From Oscillospiraceae bacterium (GTDB lineage: Bacteria > Bacillota > Clostridia > Oscillospirales > CAG-272): a stretch of DNA of 33,646 nucleotides. Of the stretch, positions 1-6,748 are shown piece after piece. The position numbers were made by a program, and so were the translations under genes. The stretch lies in the NCBI GenBank assembly GCA_015065045.1, contig SVRB01000003.1, positions 1-33,646 of the forward strand, written 5' to 3'. Numbering within the stretch: the first letter of the stretch is position 1; the number at the start of each line of letters is the position of its first letter. The notes under the pieces were generated by a model that searched no databases, was not told the origin of the DNA, and saw only the letters and a program-made list of their open reading frames with translations.

Positions 1-71
1 GCAAGCCCACAAACAGCGAATTTATCGCCATGATTGCCGATAATTTGCGTTTGAAAAATAAATTCTCCTAA
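1..71 (+). CDS. spo0A: Spo0A sporulation response regulator, C-terminal end only
   Basis: The reading frame opens outside the window; the 22 residues seen (codons from base 3, stop at 69-71) match my memory of the Spo0A C-terminus, with the conserved run KPTNSEFIAM followed by IADNLRLKNKFS. Spo0A is the master transcription factor for entry into sporulation. This segment belongs to the last helices of the DNA-binding effector domain, which contact RNA polymerase sigma-A and the neighbouring protomer. A strong hairpin terminator follows at 121-151. Only the tail is visible, so receiver-domain integrity cannot be judged. The identification rests on a short but very conserved motif. Confidence 0.82.
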   Translation, partial: KPTNSEFIAMIADNLRLKNKFS

Positions 72-120
72 ATCTATCCCTATTTTATTCCCCATTAAAG
101 TTTTATAACTTTAAAAACAA

Positions 121-151
121 AAAACCGTGTTCCCCTCACGGTTTTTTGTTT
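121..151. terminator. Rho-independent terminator after spo0A, probably shared with ytvI
   Basis: A 9-bp stem AAAACCGTG (121-129) pairs with CACGGTTTT (137-145) around a 7-nt loop, followed on the plus strand by a T-rich tract. Read on the minus strand the same hairpin is followed by a further T-rich run, so it can also stop transcripts from the convergent ytvI gene, whose stop is at 154. Confidence 0.85.
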
Positions 152-153
152 TT

Positions 154-1221
154 TTATACATATTTTTCATTTTTCGAGAATATCGTTTTTAAGACTATAA
201 CAAGGACAGGAAAGCTTATCATTCCCCAAAAGCCGCATATTTCAAGACCTATATACATCGAAAATAACGTTGCCAGAGGGTGCAGTCCTATGCTTTTCCC
301 TATTATTTTCGGCTCGGCTATTTCTCTGACCACGCTTACCACTGCAAATATTATCAATAGTCCAAACCCTTGATAATACGATCCTGATAATATTTTAAAC
401 GCCGCCCACGGAATCAGTACAGTCCCAACACCGATAACGGGAAGAATATCGATCAGCGCAGTTATAAGAGCTATGGTAAAAGCATACTCTGTTCCGATTA
501 TAAGAAATCCAATATATAACTGTATGAAAGTAATGGCAATCGTTATAAGATACCCTTTTATTACTTTTATACCCACGATTCGAAGCTTTTGCTTTATGAA
601 ATTTACCCTTTCTCTTTTTTGAGGCGGAAGAAGCTCTATCAGATACGTTGTTATTTCATTATAATCTGCGCAAAAATAATACGAAGCCATAATAAGAATA
701 AGAGACACGAACAACATATTCGGTAGAACGGTTATCAAGGTTTTCAACATTTCGGGAACCTTGTATGTTAGATTCGACAGCATTTCTCTTGACATCTCCG
801 ATATCTTCATCAAAAGCTCTTGTTCGCTTCCGTATGATTTTAGAAATGGAATTTTGTCTAACAGCTTGTTCGTTATTTTTAAAATGTCTGTTATCCACGA
901 GTCAGCGTTGGTGTTTAAAAGAAATACGATTCCGCGTATCTCGTATAACAGCCTGTCAATGATCATAAAAAGAAGCGCGCCTATTAAAACCAGAATGATC
1001 AATACGAGAATGATGCTTAATAATTTTTTCGAAATACGCGTACGCTTGTGTAGTATTTCGGTCATCGGTCTTATTACCATCGCAACGCACCACGCAATTA
1101 TAAACGGAAGTAATATTTTCAAAAGATATTTGAAGAACAAAAAACCAAAAACCACAGATAATATAACGTATAATACTATAACAAGAATTCTTTTATACCC
1201 TTCCTCAGGTAAATAATTCAT
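154..1221 (-). CDS. ytvI: Sporulation integral membrane protein YtvI (AI-2E transporter family)
   Basis: This 355-residue protein has about seven to eight hydrophobic segments in the arrangement of the AI-2E/PerM permease superfamily: two at the N-terminus (roughly residues 10-50), one near 65-90, a long soluble loop (about 95-155), then a cluster from about 160 to the end. The second segment contains LLPFIIAWCVAMVIRP, a form typical of the YtvI branch. The ligand is unknown; YtvI members are conserved in spore formers and expressed during sporulation. The start has a strong purine-rich ribosome site (GGGGGGA, about 1224-1231). Convergence on spo0A fits a sporulation role but is weak support. 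A generic AI-2E exporter is the main alternative. Confidence 0.75.
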   Translation of the reverse strand: MNYLPEEGYKRILVIVLYVILSVVFGFLFFKYLLKILLPFIIAWCVAMVIRPMTEILHKRTRISKKLLSIILVLIILVLIGALLFMIIDRLLYEIRGIVFLLNTNADSWITDILKITNKLLDKIPFLKSYGSEQELLMKISEMSREMLSNLTYKVPEMLKTLITVLPNMLFVSLILIMASYYFCADYNEITTYLIELLPPQKRERVNFIKQKLRIVGIKVIKGYLITIAITFIQLYIGFLIIGTEYAFTIALITALIDILPVIGVGTVLIPWAAFKILSGSYYQGFGLLIIFAVVSVVREIAEPKIIGKSIGLHPLATLFSMYIGLEICGFWGMISFPVLVIVLKTIFSKNEKYV

Positions 1222-1258
1222 AAGATCCCCCCTTTTCTCGAAATATGTAACTCATATT

Positions 1259-1288
1259 TATTATATAAAAAAGAAGGGCTTTCCATTC
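1259..1288 (-). promoter_or_regulatory. Possible forespore (sigma-G type) promoter of ytvI
   Basis: On the minus strand GAATG (1284-1288) is followed after 18 bases by TATAATA (1259-1265). This matches the sigma-G consensus as I recall it (GHATR-N18-CATWMTA) except for the first -10 base. No sigma-A -35 lies at the correct distance upstream of the TATAAT. The region is AT-rich, so a chance match is possible. Confidence 0.35.
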
Positions 1289-1313
1289 GATGAACTTTAA
1301 AATTTATTTGAGA

Positions 1314-1347
1314 ACAAAAAAATAGAGGGGGACAAAACTGTCCCCCT
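1314..1347 (-). terminator. Rho-independent terminator of the ECF S-component gene
   Basis: An 8-bp GC-rich stem AGGGGGAC/GTCCCCCT (1326-1333 with 1340-1347) and 6-nt loop is followed on the minus strand by a run of seven Ts interrupted by one A. It lies 18 bases past the stop of the S-component gene. Confidence 0.88.
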
Positions 1348-1364
1348 GCAAATTTATATCTATC

Positions 1365-1868
1365 TTAGAAAAATAATATTTTATGCTTTTCAAATAGTTT
1401 TATCAAAACAATGCCTATTACAAGTCCCACTATTCCCTGAACTGAATTTGCGGGAATGTTTACTGCCGAAGCAACAAAACCGTACATAAAACCTTCAAAT
1501 ATGAAATATCCGAGCACCATAATTATTTCAGCTAAAACACCGCTGATAATTCTTGATGAAAGCTTGCCAAGCTTTTTGTTGCTCAGCTTGAAAACGTAAA
1601 ATGCAACAAGCGCCATTAAGCCCTTTATTACGGCTGTCGCAGGCGCATAGATCACATATCCTGAAAACAAATCCGCCAATGCTGAACCAAGACCTGCAGC
1701 AATAAAGCCATACGCAGGTGAAAGCATCCACCCTGCCAACAATACCATACAGTCGCCCAAATTTATATATCCGTTTAACGGAGAAGGCAGCTTAATAATC
1801 ATCGTTGCCACACATACAAGCGAAGCCACAAGCGCTGTCATAACTATTTTCTTTAATTTCTTATCCAT
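1365..1868 (-). CDS. ECF transporter S component (substrate-binding membrane subunit)
   Basis: The protein has 167 residues with about six hydrophobic helices and the fold pattern of the ECF riboflavin/HMP-type S components: an N-terminal helix with ALVASLVCVATMII, then the G-Y-INLGD-C motif at the end of helix 1, and a compact Ala/Gly-rich core. S components capture a vitamin and work with a shared EcfAA'T module encoded elsewhere. The ATG at 1868 is preferred over an in-frame TTG at 1877: AAAGGGG lies about 10 bases before the ATG but only one base before the TTG. The gene is divergent from a MocR-type regulator, which in Firmicutes often governs vitamin B6 genes, so a B6 vitamer is a possible cargo. 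This is inference; substrate cannot be read from the sequence. Confidence 0.8.
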   Translation of the reverse strand: MDKKLKKIVMTALVASLVCVATMIIKLPSPLNGYINLGDCMVLLAGWMLSPAYGFIAAGLGSALADLFSGYVIYAPATAVIKGLMALVAFYVFKLSNKKLGKLSSRIISGVLAEIIMVLGYFIFEGFMYGFVASAVNIPANSVQGIVGLVIGIVLIKLFEKHKILFF

Positions 1869-1961
1869 TTGTATCAATCCCCTTTACATCCTGATATAAA
1901 TAATGTATACTTAATCTGATATTATAACAATCACCAAAATAGGAGTTTTTTATATAACCAG
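1869..1961. promoter_or_regulatory. Divergent control region between the ECF S component and the MocR gene
   Basis: This 93-bp AT-rich spacer separates two divergent starts. On the minus strand TTGTTA followed after 17 bases by TACATT could serve the S component. On the plus strand TATTAT/TATAAC near 1920-1927 could be a -10 for the regulator, with no good -35. An AGGAG site near 1941 precedes the regulator start. A MocR operator would be expected here, but I cannot define one. Confidence 0.35.
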
Positions 1962-3044
1962 ATGAAATATATTGTTGATAAGAAAACACGTCCCGTATAT
2001 TTACAACTCTATAAACAGATACGCGATGATATTGTTGCGGGAAACTATTCATACAAAACAAAGCTCCCCTCTAAACGTAATCTTGCAGATGAAACAGGGG
2101 TCAGCGTTATAACCGTTGAGCACGCTTACGCTTTGCTTTGTGATGAGGGATATGTCGAAGCTAAAGAGCGAAGCGGATACGTAGTTATATTCAGAAAAGC
2201 CGATGGTTTTGCCGTTTCAGACAATATACATACAAAGACCTATAACCATAACGTCGAACATAATTATCCCGATTTCCCGCTATCTGTTTTAAGCAAAACC
2301 TTTCGAAAGGTATTAAACGAGCACGGAGAGCTTTTACTCGAAAAAACATCGAATTTGGGGTGTGCTGAGCTACGCAATGCAATTCGCCGTTATCTTGCGA
2401 GAAATCGAGGTATCCACGTTGATGCAGAACAGATTATTATAGGTTCAGGCTCAGAGTACCTCTACAGACTTATTGTAGAATTGCTTGGAAGACATAGAAT
2501 TTATGCTGTTGAATCACCGTCATATAAAAAAATAGAGCAAGTATACCTTGCAACCGAAATTACATATGAATCGCTTCCGCTTACAAGCACCGGTATTGAC
2601 AGTAATGCTCTTACAAAAACGAAAGCTGAGGTGTTGCATACAACACCTTATCGTAGCTATCCCAGTGGAGTCACTGCAACAGCAACAAAAATGCACGAAT
2701 ATATACACTGGTCGGATAACGGTAATCGTTACATTATAGAGGATGATTATGAGTCAGAATTTTCGGTTTCTACAAAGCCTACAGAAACGCTATTCGCACT
2801 ATCAAAATTTGATAACGTGATATATCTCAATACGTTTTCCAAAACTATATCCCCCTCACTCCGTGTCGGGTATATGGTTCTTCCGAAACACCTTGTGGAG
2901 ACATTTAATAAAAAACTCGGATTTTACTCATGTACAGTGCCAACGTTTATGCAATATGTTCTTACGGAACTAATAAACAACGGCGATTTCGAACGGCATA
3001 TCAACCGTGTCAGACGAAAGAAAAGAAAGGATAATATTATTTAG
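1962..3044 (+). CDS. MocR-family regulator (GntR winged helix + aminotransferase-like domain), C-terminally truncated, probable pseudogene
   Basis: Residues 1-75 form a GntR winged helix-turn-helix (PVYLQLYKQIRDDI, LPSKRNLA, VSVITVEHAYALL). Residues from about 95 form a fold-type I aminotransferase-like domain with IIEDDYESEF and the PLP-lysine motif NTFSKTISPSLRVGYMV. MocR regulators sense PLP or related compounds. Family members are about 450-490 residues; this one has 360 and stops just after the RHINRVRR motif, where another 100 or so residues normally form the small C-terminal subdomain. The last codons (from about 3018) and the stop belong to a repeat that recurs at 3352-3388 and 31921-31958. 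The rest of the gene is not seen beyond the repeat. The N-terminal DNA-binding part is intact, so residual activity cannot be excluded. Confidence 0.8.
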   Translation: MKYIVDKKTRPVYLQLYKQIRDDIVAGNYSYKTKLPSKRNLADETGVSVITVEHAYALLCDEGYVEAKERSGYVVIFRKADGFAVSDNIHTKTYNHNVEHNYPDFPLSVLSKTFRKVLNEHGELLLEKTSNLGCAELRNAIRRYLARNRGIHVDAEQIIIGSGSEYLYRLIVELLGRHRIYAVESPSYKKIEQVYLATEITYESLPLTSTGIDSNALTKTKAEVLHTTPYRSYPSGVTATATKMHEYIHWSDNGNRYIIEDDYESEFSVSTKPTETLFALSKFDNVIYLNTFSKTISPSLRVGYMVLPKHLVETFNKKLGFYSCTVPTFMQYVLTELINNGDFERHINRVRRKKRKDNII

Positions 3045-3136
3045 CTAATAATATCTCTCCCTCCGTCTTTTGCTCCACAAAAGCCACCGTCTCGTTGCGA
3101 CTCGGTCACGGTTCGCTACCTCGCCAGATGGAGGTA
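3018..3136. repeat. Degenerate repeat fragment that terminates the MocR gene
   Basis: The segment starts with the A/G-rich stretch and AT hairpin (ATATTATT ... AATAATAT, about 3034-3055) also found in repeat R at 3352-3388. A CTCCCTC-type element follows, containing 27 bases (3089-3115) repeated exactly at 3423-3449. The order AT hairpin then CTCCCTC-type element is the same at both places, suggesting a tandem duplication with later decay. No gene is visible here. Confidence 0.7.
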
Positions 3137-3154
3137 AAAACCAGATTTGCGTAA

Positions 3155-3633
3155 AACGGGACGTCGTGGGCGCCGTCCCCCACAAATACCAATATTATCT
3201 CATAAAACAATAAATCTTCCGCAGACCACGGAGGGTTCCGAGGGAGGAAAGACCTCGGTCGTTTTAAGGGTAGGGTTCAAAGGGAGGGGAAATCGAAATC
3301 CCCTCCCTTGTGCCTTCTTTGGTTACTTTCTTGGCACGCAAGAAAGTAACGTAAAAAAGAAAAGATAATATTATTTCGCAAAATAATACGTCTTTGCCCT
3401 CTCAGTCAGCTTTGCTGACAGCGTCTCGTTGCGACTCGGTCACGGTTCGGCTCTGACATCACACCGTGATGTCATTCACTCCCTCACCGCCGCTTCGCTA
3501 CCCGAGGGGAGAGCCTAAAAGGCACAGAATGTCAGGAGCTTCGCTCCCGAACCCACACAAGAGGCGCACTTTTGAAAAAGTGCCCTCTTGACTCCCTCAA
3601 AACTTTTAATAGATTTTGCGAACTTTGCAAAAA
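3155..3633 (-). repeat. Large hairpin-string repeat R, copy A
   Basis: This is a non-coding element homologous to 31724-32109. Successive hairpins are: 3158-3179 (GGGACG/CGTCCC), 3238-3258 (CCGAGG/CCTCGG), 3282-3307 (GGGAGGGGA/TCCCCTCCC), 3322-3350 (12-bp stem GTTACTTTCTTG/CAAGAAAGTAAC), 3369-3388 (TATTATTT/AAATAATA), 3535-3547 (GGAGC-TTC-GCTCC) and 3558-3590 (two stacked stems, GA loop). A second element is nested at 3396-3515. The minus-strand orientation is assigned because the element begins just beyond the khpA terminator in both copies. Short ORFs inside look fortuitous. Confidence 0.85.
3396..3515. repeat. MITE-like element nested in repeat R copy A
   Basis: Relative to copy B, copy A carries about 120 extra bases between its AT hairpin and its GGAGC hairpin. 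The ends are imperfect inverted repeats (GCCCTCTC at the left, GGAGAGCC at the right). Internal small palindromes include GTCAGC/GCTGAC and GACATCAC/GTGATGTC. It contains the 27-base segment 3423-3449 found also at 3089-3115. No coding potential is seen. Confidence 0.6.
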
Positions 3634-3661
3634 AACAAACGGGTGAAAAATTCACCCGTTT
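3629..3661 (-). terminator. Terminator of the ylxM-ffh-rpsP-khpA operon
   Basis: An 11-bp stem AAACGGGTGAA/TTCACCCGTTT (3637-3647 with 3651-3661) with a 3-nt loop is followed on the minus strand by a G and seven Ts. It begins four bases past the khpA stop. Repeat R starts essentially at the end of this T tract. Confidence 0.9.
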
Positions 3662-3665
3662 ATCT

Positions 3666-3902
3666 TCATCTTATTTCGACTGTAACTTTTTTGTTGTCTG
3701 CGTTTGCCGCAGCCTTCATAACAGTACGGATCGCCTTTGCAATTCTGCCGTTTCTTCCGATAACCTTACCCATATCCTGAGATGCAACGCTGAGTGTCAA
3801 TACAACACTGTTTCCGTTTTCGCTCTCAATAACGGTAACCATATCAGGTTCGTCAACGATTGCCTTAGCAATATCCGTGAGAATCTGTTTCAAATTCAAC
3901 AT
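3666..3902 (-). CDS. khpA: KH-domain RNA-binding protein KhpA (YlqC)
   Basis: This 78-residue protein is a single KH domain. The RNA-gripping GxxG loop is seen as GRNG in GKVIGRNGRIAKAIRTVMKA (about residues 46-65), between an N-terminal helix and a basic C-terminal strand ending VTVEIR. KhpA forms a heterodimer with KhpB/Jag in Firmicutes and binds many RNAs, affecting cell division and elongation. The length is normal. It follows rpsP by 16 bases as in most Firmicutes. The usual downstream rimM-trmD-rplS genes are absent; the operon ends at a terminator followed by repeat R. Confidence 0.93.
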   Translation of the reverse strand: MLNLKQILTDIAKAIVDEPDMVTVIESENGNSVVLTLSVASQDMGKVIGRNGRIAKAIRTVMKAAANADNKKVTVEIR

Positions 3903-3918
3903 GTTTTCTTACCGCAGA

Positions 3919-4161
3919 TTATTCTGTAATGCCGGATTTCTTAAGAAGTGCTCTTACAGTCTCTGTGGGCTGAGCGCCGTTACCAAGCCACTTTGTAGCC
4001 TTTTCTGCATCGATCTTGATTTCTGCAGGGTTTGTCAAGGGATTGTAGTAACCAATCTCTTCAATGAATCTACCGTTACGGGGAGATCTTGAATCTGCAA
4101 CTACTACACGATAGAAGGGTTTCTTCTTTGCGCCAACTCTCTTAAGTCTGATTTTAACCAT
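3919..4161 (-). CDS. rpsP: 30S ribosomal protein S16
   Basis: At 80 residues this is the normal length for bacterial S16. It begins with the family signature MVKIRLKRVGAKKKPFYRVV and continues with ADSRSPRNGRFIEEIGYYNP. S16 binds 16S rRNA early in 30S assembly. A clear GGAGGA Shine-Dalgarno precedes the ATG. It lies between ffh and khpA in the conserved Firmicutes order. Confidence 0.97.
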   Translation of the reverse strand: MVKIRLKRVGAKKKPFYRVVVADSRSPRNGRFIEEIGYYNPLTNPAEIKIDAEKATKWLGNGAQPTETVRALLKKSGITE

Positions 4162-4193
4162 TTTTGTATTCCTCCAAAAATTTTATATAAATT

Positions 4194-5576
4194 TTATTTT
4201 TTCTTTTTCTTATTTTTCTTAAGCTTTTTCTTTGTGAATCTGTTGCCAAAACCACCGAGTCCTCCGAGTCCGGGGATTCCCTTACCCTGAGAAATCTGTT
4301 TCATAAGCTTATTTGTCTGTTCAAACTGCTTAAGCAATCTGTTTACGTCTTCAACAGTCGTACCGCTTCCTGCCGCAATTCTCTTTCTTCTTGACGCTGA
4401 AATGATATCAGGATTTTCCCTTTCTTTCACTGTCATAGAACGAATTATCGCTTCCATACGGTCAATCTGTTTTTCGTCGAGCTTCGCATCCTTGAGGTCA
4501 AGCCCCTTCACACCGGGCATCATACCGAGCAGCTGCTCCATAGATCCCATACCTCTTATCTGCTGGAACTGTTCGAGATAATCGGTAAGTGTAAACTTTG
4601 ACTCGCGAAGCTTCTGTTCAAGCTCTGCCGCCTTTTTCTCGTCGTATGCCTGCTCTGCCTTTTCAATAAGCGAAAGCATATCGCCCATACCGAGAATACG
4701 TGAAGCCATTCTGTCAGGATGGAAAGGTTCGATAGCATCAAGCTTTTCACCCGTACCAACATACTTAATAGGCTTACCCGTAATATATCTTACAGAAAGA
4801 ACAGCACCACCTCTGGTATCGCCGTCCATCTTTGTAACAACAACGCCGGTTATATCAAGAAGATCATTGAACGACTGCGCAACGTTTACCGCATCCTGAC
4901 CTGTCATAGCATCAACTACGAGCAGAATTTCTGTCGGCTCAACCTTGCTCTTTATGTTCTTGAGCTCTTCCATCATATCCTCGTCAATGTGCAGTCTACC
5001 TGCAGTATCGACGAATACCATATCGTAACCGTTTTTCTTCGCGTGCTCAACACCCGCCTTGGCAATTTCAACCGGGCTTATCTTGTCACCCATCGTAAAC
5101 ACGGGAACGCCAATCTGTCCGCCTACAACCTCAAGCTGCTTTATAGCCGCCGGTCTGTAAACGTCGCAGGCAACAAGCAAAGGTCTTTTTCCCTGCTTCT
5201 TAAAATGCGACGCAAGCTTTGCCGCGTGAGTAGTCTTACCTGCGCCCTGAAGACCTGTCATCATAATAACGGTCGGGGGCTTCGGTGATATCGTTATCTT
5301 TGCCTGAGAACCGCCCATAAGATCAATAAGCTCTTCGTTTACTATCTTAACGATCTGCTGTGCGGGAACAAGGCTTTCAAGAACCTGAGTTCCAACGGCT
5401 CTCTCGGTTACTTTATTTATAAAATCTTTAACAACCTTAAAGTTTACGTCAGCTTCAAGCAACGCAAGCTTGATCTCGCGCATACCTGACTTAACGTCGC
5501 TTTCGGTAAGCTTACCCTTACTCCTAAAGCTTTTGAATGCTGAAGATAATTTATCTGTAAGGCTTTGAAAACTCAT
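4194..5576 (-). CDS. ffh: Signal recognition particle protein Ffh (SRP54 GTPase)
   Basis: This 460-residue protein shows the complete SRP54 layout: N-domain helical bundle (about 1-90), G domain with P-loop GLQGAGKT (108-115), DTAGRLHID and TKMDGDTRGG, then a methionine-rich M domain (MGSMEQLLGMMPG, IIRSMTVKERENP) that binds 4.5S/6S RNA and signal peptides. It targets nascent membrane proteins to FtsY and SecYEG. The C-terminus is a glycine-rich stretch ending in a lysine-rich tail (KKKLKKNKKKKK). It starts 11 bases after ylxM and is cotranscribed with it. The SRP RNA gene is not in this window. Confidence 0.98.
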   Translation of the reverse strand: MSFQSLTDKLSSAFKSFRSKGKLTESDVKSGMREIKLALLEADVNFKVVKDFINKVTERAVGTQVLESLVPAQQIVKIVNEELIDLMGGSQAKITISPKPPTVIMMTGLQGAGKTTHAAKLASHFKKQGKRPLLVACDVYRPAAIKQLEVVGGQIGVPVFTMGDKISPVEIAKAGVEHAKKNGYDMVFVDTAGRLHIDEDMMEELKNIKSKVEPTEILLVVDAMTGQDAVNVAQSFNDLLDITGVVVTKMDGDTRGGAVLSVRYITGKPIKYVGTGEKLDAIEPFHPDRMASRILGMGDMLSLIEKAEQAYDEKKAAELEQKLRESKFTLTDYLEQFQQIRGMGSMEQLLGMMPGVKGLDLKDAKLDEKQIDRMEAIIRSMTVKERENPDIISASRRKRIAAGSGTTVEDVNRLLKQFEQTNKLMKQISQGKGIPGLGGLGGFGNRFTKKKLKKNKKKKK

Positions 5577-5587
5577 TTTTAGCCTCC

Positions 5588-5938
5588 TTAATCAAGCATT
5601 TTTTCGGCAACCTCAATTATGCCGTCTATCTCTTCGGAAAGGTGTGGATTGTTCTCCTTCATACCGATCAGTCTATTGATAATAAAATCCGTATTCGTCT
5701 TATTATCGGAGAACTTCGCAAGAAGTCCTAACTTCTTTTCCATATCGGTAAGTATGATCTTGCACTTATTCAAAGAATCTCTCACTCCCTGCGGTGTGAT
5801 TCCCGTAATTTCCGAAATCTCACGCAAGGACAGATCCTCGTCAAAAGACAGCGATGCGATCTCTTTTTGACGTTCTGTCAGTATATCACCGTAAAAATCA
5901 AACAACAGCGACATATTTATTTTTTCATCATAATTCAT
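5588..5938 (-). CDS. ylxM: YlxM, putative helix-turn-helix regulator/partner of SRP
   Basis: This 116-residue UPF0122 protein resembles sigma-70 region 4: LTERQKEIASLSFDEDLSLREISEITGITPQGVRDSLNKCK is a helix-turn-helix. The YlxM family is nearly always immediately upstream of ffh; in Streptococcus it has been linked to modulation of SRP assembly. The ATG at 5938 is preferred over an in-frame GTG at 5947, because AGG sits eight bases before the ATG and would overlap the GTG. It is the first gene of its operon, behind a perfect sigma-A promoter. Confidence 0.92.
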   Translation of the reverse strand: MNYDEKINMSLLFDFYGDILTERQKEIASLSFDEDLSLREISEITGITPQGVRDSLNKCKIILTDMEKKLGLLAKFSDNKTNTDFIINRLIGMKENNPHLSEEIDGIIEVAEKMLD

Positions 5939-5970
5939 CGCAATCACCTGTAAAGCAAAACACTTTACAC

Positions 5971-5999
5971 ATTATAACAATAAAAAGCCCCTTTGTCAA
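5971..5999 (-). promoter_or_regulatory. Perfect sigma-A promoter of the ylxM-ffh operon
   Basis: On the minus strand TTGACA (5994-5999), a 17-base spacer, then TATAAT (5971-5976): both hexamers are perfect. The -35 lies in the loop of the comF terminator and the spacer holds one terminator arm and its T tract. Just downstream, GTAAAG/CTTTAC (5950-5955 with 5963-5968) is a short inverted repeat spanning the expected start point and ending next to the ylxM ribosome site; it could be an operator or a leader hairpin. Confidence 0.93.
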
Positions 6000-6008
6000 G
6001 GGCTTTTT
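5977..6008 (-). terminator. Terminator of the metK-recD2-comF transcript, overlapping the ylxM promoter
   Basis: On the minus strand AAAAAGCCC (6000-6008) pairs with GGGCTTTTT (5982-5990), leaving a 9-nt loop that contains TTGACA. A T-rich tract runs on to 5977. The comF stop is 18 bases upstream. The same bases therefore end one operon and start the next. Confidence 0.8.
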
Positions 6009-6025
6009 TCAATATATTTTCTTTA

Positions 6026-6748
6026 TTATCCGTTTTTTGCAGCTAGAACGCAGAAAACAGATTTAGCTCCGTTATTTTTCAAAAGCTCTGCGCAAACACC
6101 GGTCATTGCTCCCGTCGTTCCGATATCGTCAACAAGCAAAACCTTCTTTCCCTCGATTTTCGAAATCTCGCTTTTTTCAATATAACAATTAGCCTTAGCA
6201 TTCAGCTCTCTTTGGAGCTTTTTCAGCTTTTTCTGCTCTATTTTGCCGCCTTTGTGTCTCAATATGTTTACATATTCTACGCCTAACTTGTCAGCAATAA
6301 CCATCGCGAGTTTTTTAGCATGGTCATAACCGTATCTGTTTATTGACCTCGGATTTCTCGGAATATTCACCACAACTGTATTCGACAAGCCTCTTTTTGA
6401 AATAATATTTTTTATCATTTCATCGGCAACAAACTCGAATACTCTATCATTATTTCCATTCTTTAATTGATAGATTATTTTGTTCACCACAGATTCTCTG
6501 TCATAATCCTTATATACAGCAAGATGCCTTACAGAATCAACGCTCCTCTTGCCAAAACCGCAACGGCAGTCTATCTGCGCATCCTTACAATATGGACAAA
6601 TCACCATCTTTGCAAGCTGCCACTGCTCGTCACACTCATCGCATAGCATTTTCTCCGAGTCATATTCTAAAATAGTCTTACAAGCAACACATTTCTTAAC
6701 AAAAATAACGTTAAAAAACGAGTTGATAATTTTCTTTATCTTATTCAT
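6026..6748 (-). CDS. comF: ComF family phosphoribosyltransferase-like protein
   Basis: The protein has 240 residues. The N-terminal part carries paired cysteines of a zinc ribbon (CVACKTIL, LCDECDEQW, CPYCKDAQIDCRCG). The C-terminal part is a type I phosphoribosyltransferase fold with the PRPP loop KVLLVDDIGTTGAMTGVCAELL near residues 200-220. ComF proteins act in DNA uptake or recombination of single strands in competent bacteria; the enzymatic substrate is not established. The ATG at 6748 overlaps the recD2 stop by eight bases (ATGAATAA), implying translational coupling; a GTG at 6754 is the alternative start. The recD2-comF pairing suggests a DNA-processing role. Confidence 0.9.
   Translation of the reverse strand: MNKIKKIINSFFNVIFVKKCVACKTILEYDSEKMLCDECDEQWQLAKMVICPYCKDAQIDCRCGFGKRSVDSVRHLAVYKDYDRESVVNKIIYQLKNGNNDRVFEFVADEMIKNIISKRGLSNTVVVNIPRNPRSINRYGYDHAKKLAMVIADKLGVEYVNILRHKGGKIEQKKLKKLQRELNAKANCYIEKSEISKIEGKKVLLVDDIGTTGAMTGVCAELLKNNGAKSVFCVLAAKNG

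Noticed and set aside
3147..3368. 73-residue open frame on the plus strand inside repeat R copy A
   Set aside because: It has no ribosome site, its residues simply translate hairpin arms, and the frame is not maintained as a similar protein in copy B.
4719..5288. 189-residue open frame opposite ffh
   Set aside because: It lies fully antisense to the conserved GTPase domain of ffh, with no translation signals and no recognisable domain.
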